Part shown: in pieces, positions 27,854-36,671 of the stretch | Layout: each line of letters begins with the position of its first letter | How positions within the stretch are numbered: the stretch's first letter is position 1 | Assembly: GCF_937960835.1 (NCBI RefSeq) | Contig: NZ_CALGPC010000017.1 | Span: forward strand, 86,449 to 150,448 | DNA from: an uncultured Ferrovibrio sp. | GTDB taxonomy: Bacteria; Pseudomonadota; Alphaproteobacteria; Ferrovibrionales; Ferrovibrionaceae | Direction: 5' to 3' | DNA length: 64,000 nucleotides | Notes under the pieces: generated by a model | Database searches by the model: none | Told to the model about the DNA's origin: nothing | The model's input: only the letters and a program-made list of their open reading frames with translations | Position numbers and translations under genes: made by a program

Positions 27854-29287
27854 ATGTACCCCGAGGTTTCGCTTCACATCGATGGCGCCTGGTGCAAGGG
27901 CGCGAGCGGCAAGTTCCTGCCGGTGCTCAATCCTGCTACCGGCGAGGAGATCGGCAAGGTCGCCCATGCCGAGAAGGCCGATCTGGACCGCGCCCTGGCT
28001 GCTGCGGACAAGGGCTTCAAGGCCTGGAAGAAGGTTTCGCCGTTCGACCGCTACAAGATCCTGCGCAAGGCGGCGGACATCATCCGCAGCCGCGCCGACG
28101 AGATCGGCAAAATCATGACGATGGAGCAGGGCAAGCCCTTCATCGAGGCGAAGGGTGAGACGCTGCTGGCCGGCGACATCATGGACTGGTTCGCCGAGGA
28201 AGCGCGCCGCACATACGGCCGCATCGTGCCACCGCGGGCCGAAGGCGTGTATCAGCTCGTCGTGAAGGAGCCGGTCGGTCCGGTCGCCGCGTTCACGCCG
28301 TGGAACTTCCCGATCAACCAGGCGGTCCGCAAATGCTCGGCGGCTCTGGCTGCGGGCTGCTCGATCATCCTTAAAGGTCCGGAAGAGACGCCGGCCTCCT
28401 GTGCAGCTCTGGTGCAGGCCTATCTCGATGCCGGCGTGCCAGCTGGCGTAATCCAGCTGGTCTACGGCATTCCGTCCGAGATTTCGGAATATCTGATCCC
28501 GCATCCGGTGATCCGTAAGATCACCTTCACGGGCTCGACCCCGGTGGGCAAGCATCTCGCCATGCTGGCGGGCCAGCACATGAAGCGCATCACCATGGAG
28601 CTCGGCGGCCACGCTCCGGCCATCGTGTTCGAGGATGCCGATGTGGACACTGCCGTGAAGGTGCTGTCGGCCAACAAGTTCCGCAATGCCGGCCAGGTCT
28701 GCGTCTCGCCGACGCGCTTCCTGGTCCATGAGTCGGTCTATGGCAAGTTCGTTGAAGGCTTCACGGCTTTCGCCAAGTCCCTCAAGGTCGGTGACGGCCT
28801 CGACAAGGATACCCGCATGGGGCCGCTGGCCAACGACCGCCGCGTGCAGGCAATGGAGATGTTCGTCGCCGATGCCGTGAGCAAGGGCGCGAAGATCGAG
28901 ACCGGCGGCAAGCGCATCGGCAACAAGGGCAACTTCTTCGAGCCGACGGTGCTGACCAACATCACCACCGACATGCGCATCATGAACGAAGAGCCGTTCG
29001 GCCCGCTGGCGCCGATCATGCCCTTCTCAAAGTTCGACGAGGTGGTGGAAGAGGCGAACCGCCTGCCGTTCGGCCTAGCCGCTTATGCCTATACCAAGTC
29101 CGCAAAGACGGCCGCCGCCATCGGCGCCGCGTTCGAAAGCGGCATGGTCTCGATCAACCACCATGGCCTGGCCCTGCCAGAAGTACCGTTCGGCGGCATC
29201 AAGGATTCAGGCTATGGATCGGAAGGGGGGGCGGAGGCCATCGAGGCTTATCTGAACACCAAGTTCATCACCCAGGTCGGCCTCTGA
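27854..29287 (+). CDS. NAD(P)-dependent succinate-semialdehyde-type dehydrogenase
   Basis: 477 residues of the aldehyde dehydrogenase superfamily, closest by eye to the GabD/SSADH group. Key blocks are EQGKPFIEAKGE (about residue 93), TPWNFPINQ (about 147), TFTGSTPVG, the catalytic Glu in ELGGHAP (about 250) and catalytic Cys in NAGQVCVSPTR (about 284). An AGGAGGAAAT site precedes the ATG at 27854; a much longer frame in phase upstream is not coding. Exact substrate (succinate semialdehyde, glutarate semialdehyde or ketoglutarate semialdehyde) cannot be decided. Confidence 0.9.
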   Translation: MYPEVSLHIDGAWCKGASGKFLPVLNPATGEEIGKVAHAEKADLDRALAAADKGFKAWKKVSPFDRYKILRKAADIIRSRADEIGKIMTMEQGKPFIEAKGETLLAGDIMDWFAEEARRTYGRIVPPRAEGVYQLVVKEPVGPVAAFTPWNFPINQAVRKCSAALAAGCSIILKGPEETPASCAALVQAYLDAGVPAGVIQLVYGIPSEISEYLIPHPVIRKITFTGSTPVGKHLAMLAGQHMKRITMELGGHAPAIVFEDADVDTAVKVLSANKFRNAGQVCVSPTRFLVHESVYGKFVEGFTAFAKSLKVGDGLDKDTRMGPLANDRRVQAMEMFVADAVSKGAKIETGGKRIGNKGNFFEPTVLTNITTDMRIMNEEPFGPLAPIMPFSKFDEVVEEANRLPFGLAAYAYTKSAKTAAAIGAAFESGMVSINHHGLALPEVPFGGIKDSGYGSEGGAEAIEAYLNTKFITQVGL

Positions 29288-29310
29288 GGCAGCCTGAAAA
29301 AGAACAGTGG

Positions 29311-29334
29311 AAAAGGGGCTTCGGCCCCTTTTCT
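29311..29334. terminator. Bidirectional terminator between aldehyde dehydrogenase and chrA
   Basis: A perfect AAAAGGGGC / GCCCCTTTT stem on a TTCG loop. It has U-rich ends on both strands, so it can serve both convergent genes. Positioned 24 bases after the dehydrogenase stop codon. Confidence 0.9.
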
Positions 29335-29345
29335 CGTATCTGCGA

Positions 29346-30671
29346 TCAACGGATCAGGGTGAGCGCGACGCCAGCCAAAGCGCAGCCACCCAGCAGCCAC
29401 ATCAGGCCAACATGAAACCGCAGCACGGCGATCAGCGCTGCAGCGGCGAGGGCTGCCATGGCCGGATCGATGCTGCTCCAGACGGGAATGTCCCAGGTCC
29501 AGCCGCCCCAGGATAACGGCCGCATCTCGCGGAAGACCGCATGCAGGCCGAACCACAGGGCAAGGTTGAGGATCACGCCGACAACGGCGGCAGTAATCGC
29601 CGCCAGGCCATGGGCGAAGGCTTTCACGTTGCGGGCCCGCTCGATGTAAGGCGCACCGAGGAAAATCCACAGGAAGCAGGGTACGAAGGTGACCCAGGTC
29701 GCCATCACACCGCCCAGCAGGCCGCCGAGGACGGGATCGACGCCGCCTTGGCGAAAGCCCGCCAAATAGCCGACGAAGGTCAGCACCAGGATGAGCGGGC
29801 CCGGCGTGGTTTCGGCAAGACCAAGGCCGTGCAGCATCTCGTCCGGGCCGAGCCAGCCGTAAAAATCGACGGCCTGCTGCGCGACATAGGCGAGCACGGC
29901 ATAGGCACCGCCGAAGGTGACCACTGCCATCTCGCTGAAAAAGACGCTGATCTGGCTGAAGGCGTGGCTGCCGCCGAGCGTGATGTAAAGAAAGACAATC
30001 GGACCCAACCAGAGTGCGCCGAAGATCACCAGAACCATCAGGCTGCGCTGCCAGCTCGGTGCGACGGAAGGCAGAACATCACCATCCCGATGGCTGGGGC
30101 CTGGTATGATCCAGTCTTCGCGCAGGCGCCCGACTGCCCAGCCGATGACCGCCGCACCAAATACGATCAGTGGAAAGGGAATCTGTAAAACATAGATGCC
30201 GATGAAGGCTGCCGCACCGAGTCCAAGCAGGAAACCGGTTTGGATCGCGCGCTTCGCGATGCGATGCACTGCTTCGATAACGATGGCCAGTACCGCAGCC
30301 TGCAGGCCAAAGAACAATCCCTCAATCACTGGTATTTCGCGCCACAGCGCATAGACGGTGCTCAGTCCAAGCATCACCAGCAGGCCCGGAAGGATGAACA
30401 GCAATCCAGCTGCCAGGCCTCCGGCCCAGCGATGCAGCAGCCAGCCAATATAGGTGGCTAGCTGCTGCGCCTCCGGGCCAGGCAGCAGCATGCAGAAATT
30501 CAGCGCGTGCAAAAACTGCGGCTCGCTGACCCACTTCTTTTCGTCGACCACGATCCTGTGCATCATCGCGATCTGTCCGGCGGGCCCGCCGAAACTGAGC
30601 AGGCCGATCTTCAGCCAGACGCCGAAAGCCTCGCCGAAACCCGGGTGCGGTCTGCTTTCATGCTGATCCAT
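29346..30671 (-). CDS. chrA: Chromate transporter ChrA (long-chain CHR family)
   Basis: 441 residues with ten or more predicted transmembrane segments in two homologous halves. The first half carries LLSFGGPAGQIAMMHR (about residue 24) and ALNFCMLLPGPEAQQLATYIG; the second carries VTFGGAYAVLAYVAQQ and ETTPGPLILVLTFVGYLAGF. Such proteins export chromate from the cytoplasm. I chose the ATG at 30671; another ATG at 30695 would add 8 residues. The gene sits where dprA and topA would be expected after plsY, beside the dprA remnant. Confidence 0.94.
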   Translation of the reverse strand: MDQHESRPHPGFGEAFGVWLKIGLLSFGGPAGQIAMMHRIVVDEKKWVSEPQFLHALNFCMLLPGPEAQQLATYIGWLLHRWAGGLAAGLLFILPGLLVMLGLSTVYALWREIPVIEGLFFGLQAAVLAIVIEAVHRIAKRAIQTGFLLGLGAAAFIGIYVLQIPFPLIVFGAAVIGWAVGRLREDWIIPGPSHRDGDVLPSVAPSWQRSLMVLVIFGALWLGPIVFLYITLGGSHAFSQISVFFSEMAVVTFGGAYAVLAYVAQQAVDFYGWLGPDEMLHGLGLAETTPGPLILVLTFVGYLAGFRQGGVDPVLGGLLGGVMATWVTFVPCFLWIFLGAPYIERARNVKAFAHGLAAITAAVVGVILNLALWFGLHAVFREMRPLSWGGWTWDIPVWSSIDPAMAALAAAALIAVLRFHVGLMWLLGGCALAGVALTLIR

Positions 30672-30801
30672 TCTGATCCCACCCGTATCAAGCATTTCGG
30701 CGGCCAGCCATGCTGTTCAATCTGGGCACGGGCGCGCCATGCGCGACAGGCATCGGCGATCAGCATGCCACGTCAATATTTTATCATCATTCTGCATGAT
30801 A

Positions 30802-31235
30802 TCAGACAGGCCGCGCGATACCACGTACAAGACCTGAGATGACAGAGAAGTCATGGCGGGAGATCGCCAGGGAGATCGCGGGTGAACGCTGGCGATGCCG
30901 GGCAGGCTCGCGATGTCGGTGTTGCTCCTGGCGGCGAGAAGAGGCGGGGTATCGTCGAGCTGCATCAGGCGGACGGGATAGCCGGGTTCGCCCCCGGTGA
31001 TGAGGGCGGCCTTGGCCCTGCGCAGCGAGCTCATTCCCGGTCGATAGTCTCCAGTAATTCTGCGTTTCGCGCCAGTGCGCTTGGCCATGCCGGACAGCGC
31101 TTCAACGGCCCTCGCGGCGCTGCCGTAATAGCGGACAAGGTTATGGATGGTGATCGGGCCGATATTCTTGCTGCGGATCAGCCGCAGCCAGCTGCGTTTC
31201 TCTGCCTCACTGAGGCGTCGCGGCCTGATCTTCAC
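30802..31235 (-). pseudogene. dprA: Decayed dprA remnant
   Basis: The N-terminal DprA region is readable from a GTG at 31235 (RRLSEAEKRSWLRLIRSKNIGP, then a helix-hairpin-helix-like segment, EPGYPVRLMQLDDTPPLLAARS). After about residue 105 the glycine-rich GARxxS Rossmann segment is missing. In another reading frame the fragment HDFSVISGLVRGIA continues the family sequence until a stop at 30802. The rest of the roughly 370-residue protein is absent. DprA loads RecA on incoming single-stranded DNA during transformation; this copy cannot do so. It overlaps the plsY 3' end, as intact dprA genes often do. Confidence 0.85.
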
Positions 31236-31851
31236 TCGTCTTCTTCTTACCGATCTTGGGTTCCTCGCCGCGCAGCAGGCGGGCGATATTCTCATGATGC
31301 CGGATGTAGACCAGCACGGTCATCGCACCGGCCAGTTCAGCGACCTGCGGCGACACGAAAAACCAGGTGAAAACCGGCGTCGCCAAGGCGGCCATCAATG
31401 CCGCCAGTGACGAGTAGCGGAAGATCACGGCAACTGCCAGCCAGGTGGCACAGGCGAAGAGGCCAGCCGGCCAGGCCGCGCCCAGCAGCACGCCGAGATA
31501 AGTGGCGACGCCCTTGCCGCCTTTGAATTTGAGCCAGACCGGGAAAAGGTGGCCGATGAAGGCAGCGAAAGCCGCCGACACCATGATGTCCGGACCATAC
31601 ATGCCGCCCAGCAAAGCCGCAGCCGCTCCCTTGCCGCCATCCAGCAGCAGGGTCAGCGCGGCGAGATCCTTGCGGCCAGTGCGCAGCACATTGGTAGCGC
31701 CAATATTGCCCGAGCCGATCTGGCGGATATCGCCAAGACCGCTCAGCTTGGTCAGCACCAGGCCGAAGGGGATCGAGCCGAGAATGTACCCCAGCACAAT
31801 GGCGGCAAGGTAATAGGGTGCATCCATCGACCAGGAAGCCGGATCAGGCAT
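31207..31851 (-). CDS. plsY: Acyl-phosphate:glycerol-3-phosphate acyltransferase PlsY
   Basis: 214 residues, integral membrane enzyme that makes lysophosphatidic acid from acyl-phosphate and glycerol-3-phosphate, the first step of phospholipid synthesis. Conserved loops are all present: GSIPFGLVLTK, GSGNIGATNVLR (about residue 46), DGGKGAAAALLG and FKGGKGVATYLG (about 110). Downstream of pyrC by two bases and transcribed with it. Confidence 0.96.
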   Translation of the reverse strand: MPDPASWSMDAPYYLAAIVLGYILGSIPFGLVLTKLSGLGDIRQIGSGNIGATNVLRTGRKDLAALTLLLDGGKGAAAALLGGMYGPDIMVSAAFAAFIGHLFPVWLKFKGGKGVATYLGVLLGAAWPAGLFACATWLAVAVIFRYSSLAALMAALATPVFTWFFVSPQVAELAGAMTVLVYIRHHENIARLLRGEEPKIGKKKTSEDQAATPQ

Positions 31852-31853
31852 GC

Positions 31854-33161
31854 TCAGCCCTCCCGCTTGCGCTGGAAGACGGTTTCGCCGCCGACCACGG
31901 TGCGCAGCGCATGGCCCTGCACGCGGCGGCCGTCATAGGGCGAGTTCTTGGCTTTGGAACGGAATTTCTTTTCGTCTACGCGCCAAGGCGTATCGAGGTC
32001 GAAAACCAGCAGATCGGCCGGCGCGCCCGGCGCGAGGCGGCCGCTTTCGAGCTTCAAGAGCTTGGCCGGATTACAGGTAAGGCAAGCCAGCAGTTTCAGC
32101 AGCGGAACCGAGCCGTTGTGATAAAGCTCCAACGTCAGCGGCAGCAGCGTTTCCAGTCCGATGATGCCGAACTCGGCTTGCGCAAAGGGCAGGCGCTTGC
32201 TTTCCGGATCCTGCGGCGCATGAGCGGACGAGATCACATCGATGGTGCCATCGGCGATCGCGTCCACCACCGCCTTGCGGTCTTCCTCGACGCGCAGCGG
32301 CGGCTTGACCTTTGCGAAGGTGCGATAGTCGCCAACATCGTATTCGTTGAGCGAGAAGTTATGCGGCGCAGCGCCGGCGGTGATGCGCAGGCCGCGCAGC
32401 TTGGCGCGGCGCACGGCATCGAAGGAGTCGCGGGTCGACAGATGCGAGGCATGCAGCCGCCCATTAGTGACTTCCAGCAGGCGGATATCGCGCTCCAGCA
32501 GGATCGTTTCGGCAATCGCCGGAATGCCGGCGAGGCCAAGCCGCGCGGCGACTTCGCCTTCATTCATCACGCCGCCTTTGGCCAGGGACGGTTCTTCGCA
32601 GTGCTGCATCAGCAGCAGGTCGAAGGTGCTGGCATAGGACAGCGCGCGGCGCATCAGCCGGGCATTGGCAATGGCCCGGTCGCCATCGGTGAAGGCAACG
32701 GCACCGGCCTGGGCCAGCAGACCCAGTTCGGTCATTTCCTCGCCCTTGGTGCCGCGCGTGACAGCCGCAGCAGGCAGAACGCGGACCACAGCCGTATCGG
32801 CCGCGCGCCGAGCGATGAATTCCACCAGTGCGACCTCGTCGATGACGGGATCGGTATTCGGCATCGCCACCACGCTGGTGATACCGCCAGCCGCAGCCGC
32901 GCGTGCGCCGGTGGCAATCGTTTCCTGATGCTCTGCACCCGGCTCGCGCAGCCAGACATGCATGTCGATCAGGCCGGGGCAGAGGCAATGGCCCTGGCAG
33001 TCGATGATTTCGGTATCGCCGGCAAAGCTGCTGCTGGTGGCGAGCTTGGGGCCGAGATCGACGATGCGATCACCTTCGGTCAGCAAAGCGCCTTTGACGT
33101 CGAGCCCGGTGGCGGGGTCGAGCAGGCGCGCGTTGGTATAGAGCTTGCGGCGGCGAGCCAT
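31854..33161 (-). CDS. pyrC: Dihydroorotase-like protein, probably non-catalytic (PyrC')
   Basis: 435 residues of the class I dihydroorotase family. The zinc motif HxH reads H68-V-W70, so its second histidine is Trp. The catalytic Asp of the DHAP motif is Ala (SSAHAPQ, residue 313), and the PHH segment reads PHN. Other ligand positions (D159, H187, H240) appear kept. Inactive PyrC' proteins paired with PyrB, as in Pseudomonas, serve as structural partners of aspartate transcarbamoylase. I infer this role from the loss of residues and from its position 20 bases after pyrB. A catalytic dihydroorotase should be elsewhere in the genome. Confidence 0.9.
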   Translation of the reverse strand: MARRRKLYTNARLLDPATGLDVKGALLTEGDRIVDLGPKLATSSSFAGDTEIIDCQGHCLCPGLIDMHVWLREPGAEHQETIATGARAAAAGGITSVVAMPNTDPVIDEVALVEFIARRAADTAVVRVLPAAAVTRGTKGEEMTELGLLAQAGAVAFTDGDRAIANARLMRRALSYASTFDLLLMQHCEEPSLAKGGVMNEGEVAARLGLAGIPAIAETILLERDIRLLEVTNGRLHASHLSTRDSFDAVRRAKLRGLRITAGAAPHNFSLNEYDVGDYRTFAKVKPPLRVEEDRKAVVDAIADGTIDVISSAHAPQDPESKRLPFAQAEFGIIGLETLLPLTLELYHNGSVPLLKLLACLTCNPAKLLKLESGRLAPGAPADLLVFDLDTPWRVDEKKFRSKAKNSPYDGRRVQGHALRTVVGGETVFQRKREG

Positions 33162-33181
33162 GATGGTTTCTCGTTCTTCGC

Positions 33182-34189
33182 CTACATACCGGGCGGCGTT
33201 GTGCCGCGCCAGTTCGGCAAGTGCTGAGCCAGCAATTCCAGACAGGCCATGCGGACGGCGACGCCCATCTCGACCTGCTCGTGAATCACGCTGCGATGAA
33301 TATCGTCGGCCACCTCGGTGTCGATCTCGATGCCGCGGTTCATCGGGCCAGGATGCATGATCAGGGCGTCGGACTTCGCGAAGCTGAGCTTGTCGTGGTC
33401 CAGGCCGTAGAAATGGAAATACTCGCGGGTCGACGGCACGAAGGAGCCGTGGAAGCGTTCCATCTGCAGACGCAGCATCATCACGATGTCGACGTCAGTC
33501 AGGCCTTTGCGCATGTCGTGATAGATTTCGACGCCCATCCGCTCAGCATAGGCCGGCAGCAGGGTGGGCGGCGCAATCAGGCGCACACGCGCACCCATGG
33601 TATTGAGCAGGTGGATGTTCGAGCGGGCGACACGGCTATGCAGAATGTCGCCGCAGATGGCGACCAGCAGGCCTTCCAGTCTGCCCTTGCGGCGACGGAT
33701 CGTCAGAGCATCGAGCAGCGCCTGGGTCGGATGCTCGTGGCTGCCGTCGCCACCATTGATGACGCCGCAGCCGACTTTCTGGGCCAGCAGCGCGACGGCG
33801 CCGGAATCCTGATGCCGCACCACCAGCAGGTCGGGATGCATGGCGTTCAGAGTGATCGCGGTGTCGATCAGCGTCTCGCCCTTCTTCACCGAAGAGGTCG
33901 CGACCGACATGTTGATGACATCGGCGCCCAGCCGCTTGCCTGCCAGCTCGAAGGAGGTGCGGGTGCGGGTGGAATTCTCGAAGAAGAGGTTGATGATAGT
34001 CCGGCCCCGCAGGGAGCTCTGTTTCTTCTCAACAGCCCGGTTCAGCTCGACATACCGGTCGGAATGATCCAGCAGGACCTGGATATCCTGAGCGGAAAGA
34101 CCTTCAATACCAAGGAGATGGCGGTGGGGAAAGGTGGCCGTTGGCCGGGGGGCGGCCGGATCGGCGGGATTGGCACGACTCGCAGACAT
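33182..34189 (-). CDS. pyrB: Aspartate carbamoyltransferase catalytic chain
   Basis: 335 residues. It condenses carbamoyl phosphate and aspartate, the committed step of pyrimidine synthesis. The carbamoyl-phosphate motif FFENSTRTRTSFELAGKRLGAD is at about residue 70 (FENSTRTR core), with SVKKGETL, GDGSHEHPTQALLD and the aspartate-binding MMLRLQMER block. The first ~20 residues form a proline/alanine-rich extension. No pyrI is present, in keeping with a class that pairs with a PyrC-like subunit. First gene of pyrB-pyrC'-plsY. Confidence 0.97.
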   Translation of the reverse strand: MSASRANPADPAAPRPTATFPHRHLLGIEGLSAQDIQVLLDHSDRYVELNRAVEKKQSSLRGRTIINLFFENSTRTRTSFELAGKRLGADVINMSVATSSVKKGETLIDTAITLNAMHPDLLVVRHQDSGAVALLAQKVGCGVINGGDGSHEHPTQALLDALTIRRRKGRLEGLLVAICGDILHSRVARSNIHLLNTMGARVRLIAPPTLLPAYAERMGVEIYHDMRKGLTDVDIVMMLRLQMERFHGSFVPSTREYFHFYGLDHDKLSFAKSDALIMHPGPMNRGIEIDTEVADDIHRSVIHEQVEMGVAVRMACLELLAQHLPNWRGTTPPGM

Positions 34190-34266
34190 CGACGAATCAC
34201 ATTACACGTCGAGGCTGGCGGCAGCAATCAAAGCGTTAATATTTTTCTGCTTTTCTGACGGCCATC

Positions 34267-34812
34267 ATGGATCAGTATCGCCAGAATCAGGTCGACCTTG
34301 CTGCCGGCGCCGATACGGCGGGCGAGGTCGTGCGGCTGCTTCAGGTGCTGAACAGCCGCGCCCAGGAAGCGCAGCGCAGCACCAGCCTGATGTACGAGCA
34401 GGCGACAATGCTGCCCTTCGCCGACTATGCCGACAGCTTCAGGCGGGTGCAGGAATTCCTGTCCTTCTGCGATGTCATCGAGGCCAAGCTGGAAGAGCTG
34501 CCGGCGGTGACGCGTGAGCCCATTCTCCATGAGGTGACCGCGGTGAAGATCCGCGCCTTTCATGCCCTGCTGCGGGGAATGGGCGCTTATCTGACGGTGC
34601 TGGAGCGCAGGGGCATGATCAATTTCTTCGCCCAGGCGGTGTTCCTGATGCAACAGGATGTGATCCAGAATTTCCGGGAGCATACGCTGCCGAACCTGCC
34701 GCCCAGGCAGGTGCCGCAGCAGATGAAGGAACTCCTCGACGAAATCCCTCAGCGTTTGAAACGGCTGCTCGACCGCTGCGTTGACGTTCCCGACTTCCGG
34801 TTCAGTTCATGA
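34267..34812 (+). CDS. Helical protein of unknown function
   Basis: 181 residues, with no recognised family. It is predicted almost all helical, with no signal peptide or transmembrane segment. A coiled-coil-like N-terminal part (AGEVVRLLQVLNSRAQEAQRS) is followed by a charged helical body and a proline break (TLPNLPPRQVPQQM). Its stop codon overlaps the start of the TPR/GT-B gene by 4 bases, so the two products are probably made together. Divergent from pyrB. Confidence 0.75.
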   Translation: MDQYRQNQVDLAAGADTAGEVVRLLQVLNSRAQEAQRSTSLMYEQATMLPFADYADSFRRVQEFLSFCDVIEAKLEELPAVTREPILHEVTAVKIRAFHALLRGMGAYLTVLERRGMINFFAQAVFLMQQDVIQNFREHTLPNLPPRQVPQQMKELLDEIPQRLKRLLDRCVDVPDFRFSS

Positions 34813-36590
34813 CCGTGCTGAAACCGGAAACCTTGCAGCGGCTACAATCCGCGCTGGAGGCCCATCGTCAAGGCCGCCTGCCGGAGGCCGAGCGGGGCTA
34901 TCGCGCCGTGCTGGCGCAGGCGCCGGAAACGCTGGATGCCTCCAACCTGCTTGGGCGCCTGCTGGTGCAGACGGGACGGGCTTCGGAGGCCGTCGCAACC
35001 TTGCGCCGTGCCGTCGATCTGGCGCCCAAGCAGGCGGGCTTGTGGCTGAGCTATGCCGAAGCGTTGCTGGGTGCGGGGCAGGTCGAGCAGGCGCGCCAGG
35101 CAGTCGAAACCGCCCGCCGTCTTTCCCCGCGCGATGTGAATGTCCTGTTTCTTTGGGCGGAGACGCAGCGTATCGCCGGAGCCTGGGAGACCGCGGCGAC
35201 CGGGTTTCGTCAGGCTCTGGCGTTGCAGCCGAAGCATGCGGCCTCCTGGCTGCAACTGGCGACCTGCCTGCGCGCCTTGAATGATCTGCCCGGCGCGATA
35301 GCGGCGGCCGAACAGGCGTTGGCGCATGCCCCACAGGCGCCGGAATGCCACAACAACCTCGGCAGCCTGCTGGCGGCGAAAGGCGATCATGGTGGCGCGA
35401 TTGCCGCATTCGATCAGGCGCTCAAACTGCGCGTGGATTATCCCGCCGCCTTGATCAACAAGGCTTCAAGCCTGGGGGAAAGCGACCGTCTGGATGAGGC
35501 TTTGCCCTTGGCCGAACGCGCGGTGCAGCTCACGCAGGGCCATGCCGATGCCTGGGCCTGCCTGGGCCAGATCCGCCATGCGCAGGGACAGCTCGATCTC
35601 GCGCAGACGGCTTATCGCGAAGCGCTGTCGCGCCGGCCGCAGGATCCGGAAACCCAGTGGAACTTTGCCCTGGCAGCTTTGGCGCGCGGGGATTTCGCTG
35701 CCGGATGGCCGGCCTTCGCCTGGCGCTGGCGCAAGGCCGAGCCGCCTTTGCCGCGGCGCAACTGGCCCTGGCCGCGTTTTCAGAACGGCGGCAGCCCGAA
35801 ACGCCTGCTGCTCTGGGGCGAGCAGGGGCTGGATGACCGGCTGCTGTTCCTGCAGTATCTGCCGCCGCTGCTGGAAGCGGCGTCGGTCATGCTGGAAACC
35901 GATCCTCGCCTGATCCCGCTGCTGCGCCGCAGCTTCCCGACGCTGTCCTTCACCGAGGAAAAAACGCAGGCCGATCTGGCATTGATGAATGAAGCCTTCG
36001 ATGCCCATCTGCCGCTTGGGGATTTGCCGCAGGCAGCGCCGCCTGGACAAGCCTATCTGCTAGCCGACGCCGAGCGTGCAGCGGGCCTGCGTCAGGAATA
36101 TCTGGCCGGCGGAAAGGTGCGGCTGATCGGCCTGTCCTGGCGCAGCGCCAATCCCGCCATTGGCGCGGGGAAATCGCTGCGGCCCGAGGATCTGGCGCCT
36201 TTGGCGGCAATCCTCGATTGCCGCTTCGTCTGCCTGCAATATGGCGCAACCGAGGACGAGCATGCGCAGTTCAGGGCGCTCTTCGGCGACCGCTTTATCG
36301 TCGATGACCGGATCGATGCGAAGAACGATCTCGATGCCTTGGCGGCGCAGATTGCGGCTCTCGACCTCGTCATTACCGTGTCGAATGTCACGGCTCATCT
36401 GGCCGGTGCGCTGGGGCGGCCGGTCTGGACATTGGCGCCCGCAGGCAAAAGCCTATTCTTCTATCTGATGGCGGCAGGCGAGACGACGCCGTGGTATCCG
36501 ACCATGCGGATCTTCCGCAGCCCCGCCCCGGGTTCCTGGCGGGTGCCGGTGCACGCCGTGGCAAAAAGACTGGAATCGCTGGCAAATTAG
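34809..36590 (+). CDS. TPR protein with C-terminal GT-B (GT9/41-like) domain
   Basis: 593 residues. About eight tetratricopeptide repeats fill residues 5-290 (for example EAERGYRAVLAQAPETLDAS and NNLGSLLAAKGDHGGAIAAF). A W-rich joint (WPAFAWRWRKAEPP) leads into a glycosyltransferase-like half (about 315-590) with VRLIGLSWRSANP and the late nucleotide-sugar region LVITVSNVTAHLAGALGRPVW. The domain order resembles TPR-GT proteins linked to protein or surface-polymer glycosylation in alphaproteobacteria. Acceptor unknown. Co-translated with the helical protein upstream. Confidence 0.85.
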   Translation: MTVLKPETLQRLQSALEAHRQGRLPEAERGYRAVLAQAPETLDASNLLGRLLVQTGRASEAVATLRRAVDLAPKQAGLWLSYAEALLGAGQVEQARQAVETARRLSPRDVNVLFLWAETQRIAGAWETAATGFRQALALQPKHAASWLQLATCLRALNDLPGAIAAAEQALAHAPQAPECHNNLGSLLAAKGDHGGAIAAFDQALKLRVDYPAALINKASSLGESDRLDEALPLAERAVQLTQGHADAWACLGQIRHAQGQLDLAQTAYREALSRRPQDPETQWNFALAALARGDFAAGWPAFAWRWRKAEPPLPRRNWPWPRFQNGGSPKRLLLWGEQGLDDRLLFLQYLPPLLEAASVMLETDPRLIPLLRRSFPTLSFTEEKTQADLALMNEAFDAHLPLGDLPQAAPPGQAYLLADAERAAGLRQEYLAGGKVRLIGLSWRSANPAIGAGKSLRPEDLAPLAAILDCRFVCLQYGATEDEHAQFRALFGDRFIVDDRIDAKNDLDALAAQIAALDLVITVSNVTAHLAGALGRPVWTLAPAGKSLFFYLMAAGETTPWYPTMRIFRSPAPGSWRVPVHAVAKRLESLAN

Positions 36591-36671
36591 TTTTCAAGGT
36601 GATAGCAAGAGGCCCCGCTGCCGCATCGTCGGCCTAGTTTTCCCAGGCCTTGTGCTTTAACTGTTAAGCCT

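Noticed and set aside
31818..33227. 469-codon plus-strand frame over pyrC
   Set aside because: Shadow frame opposite a clear dihydroorotase-family gene.
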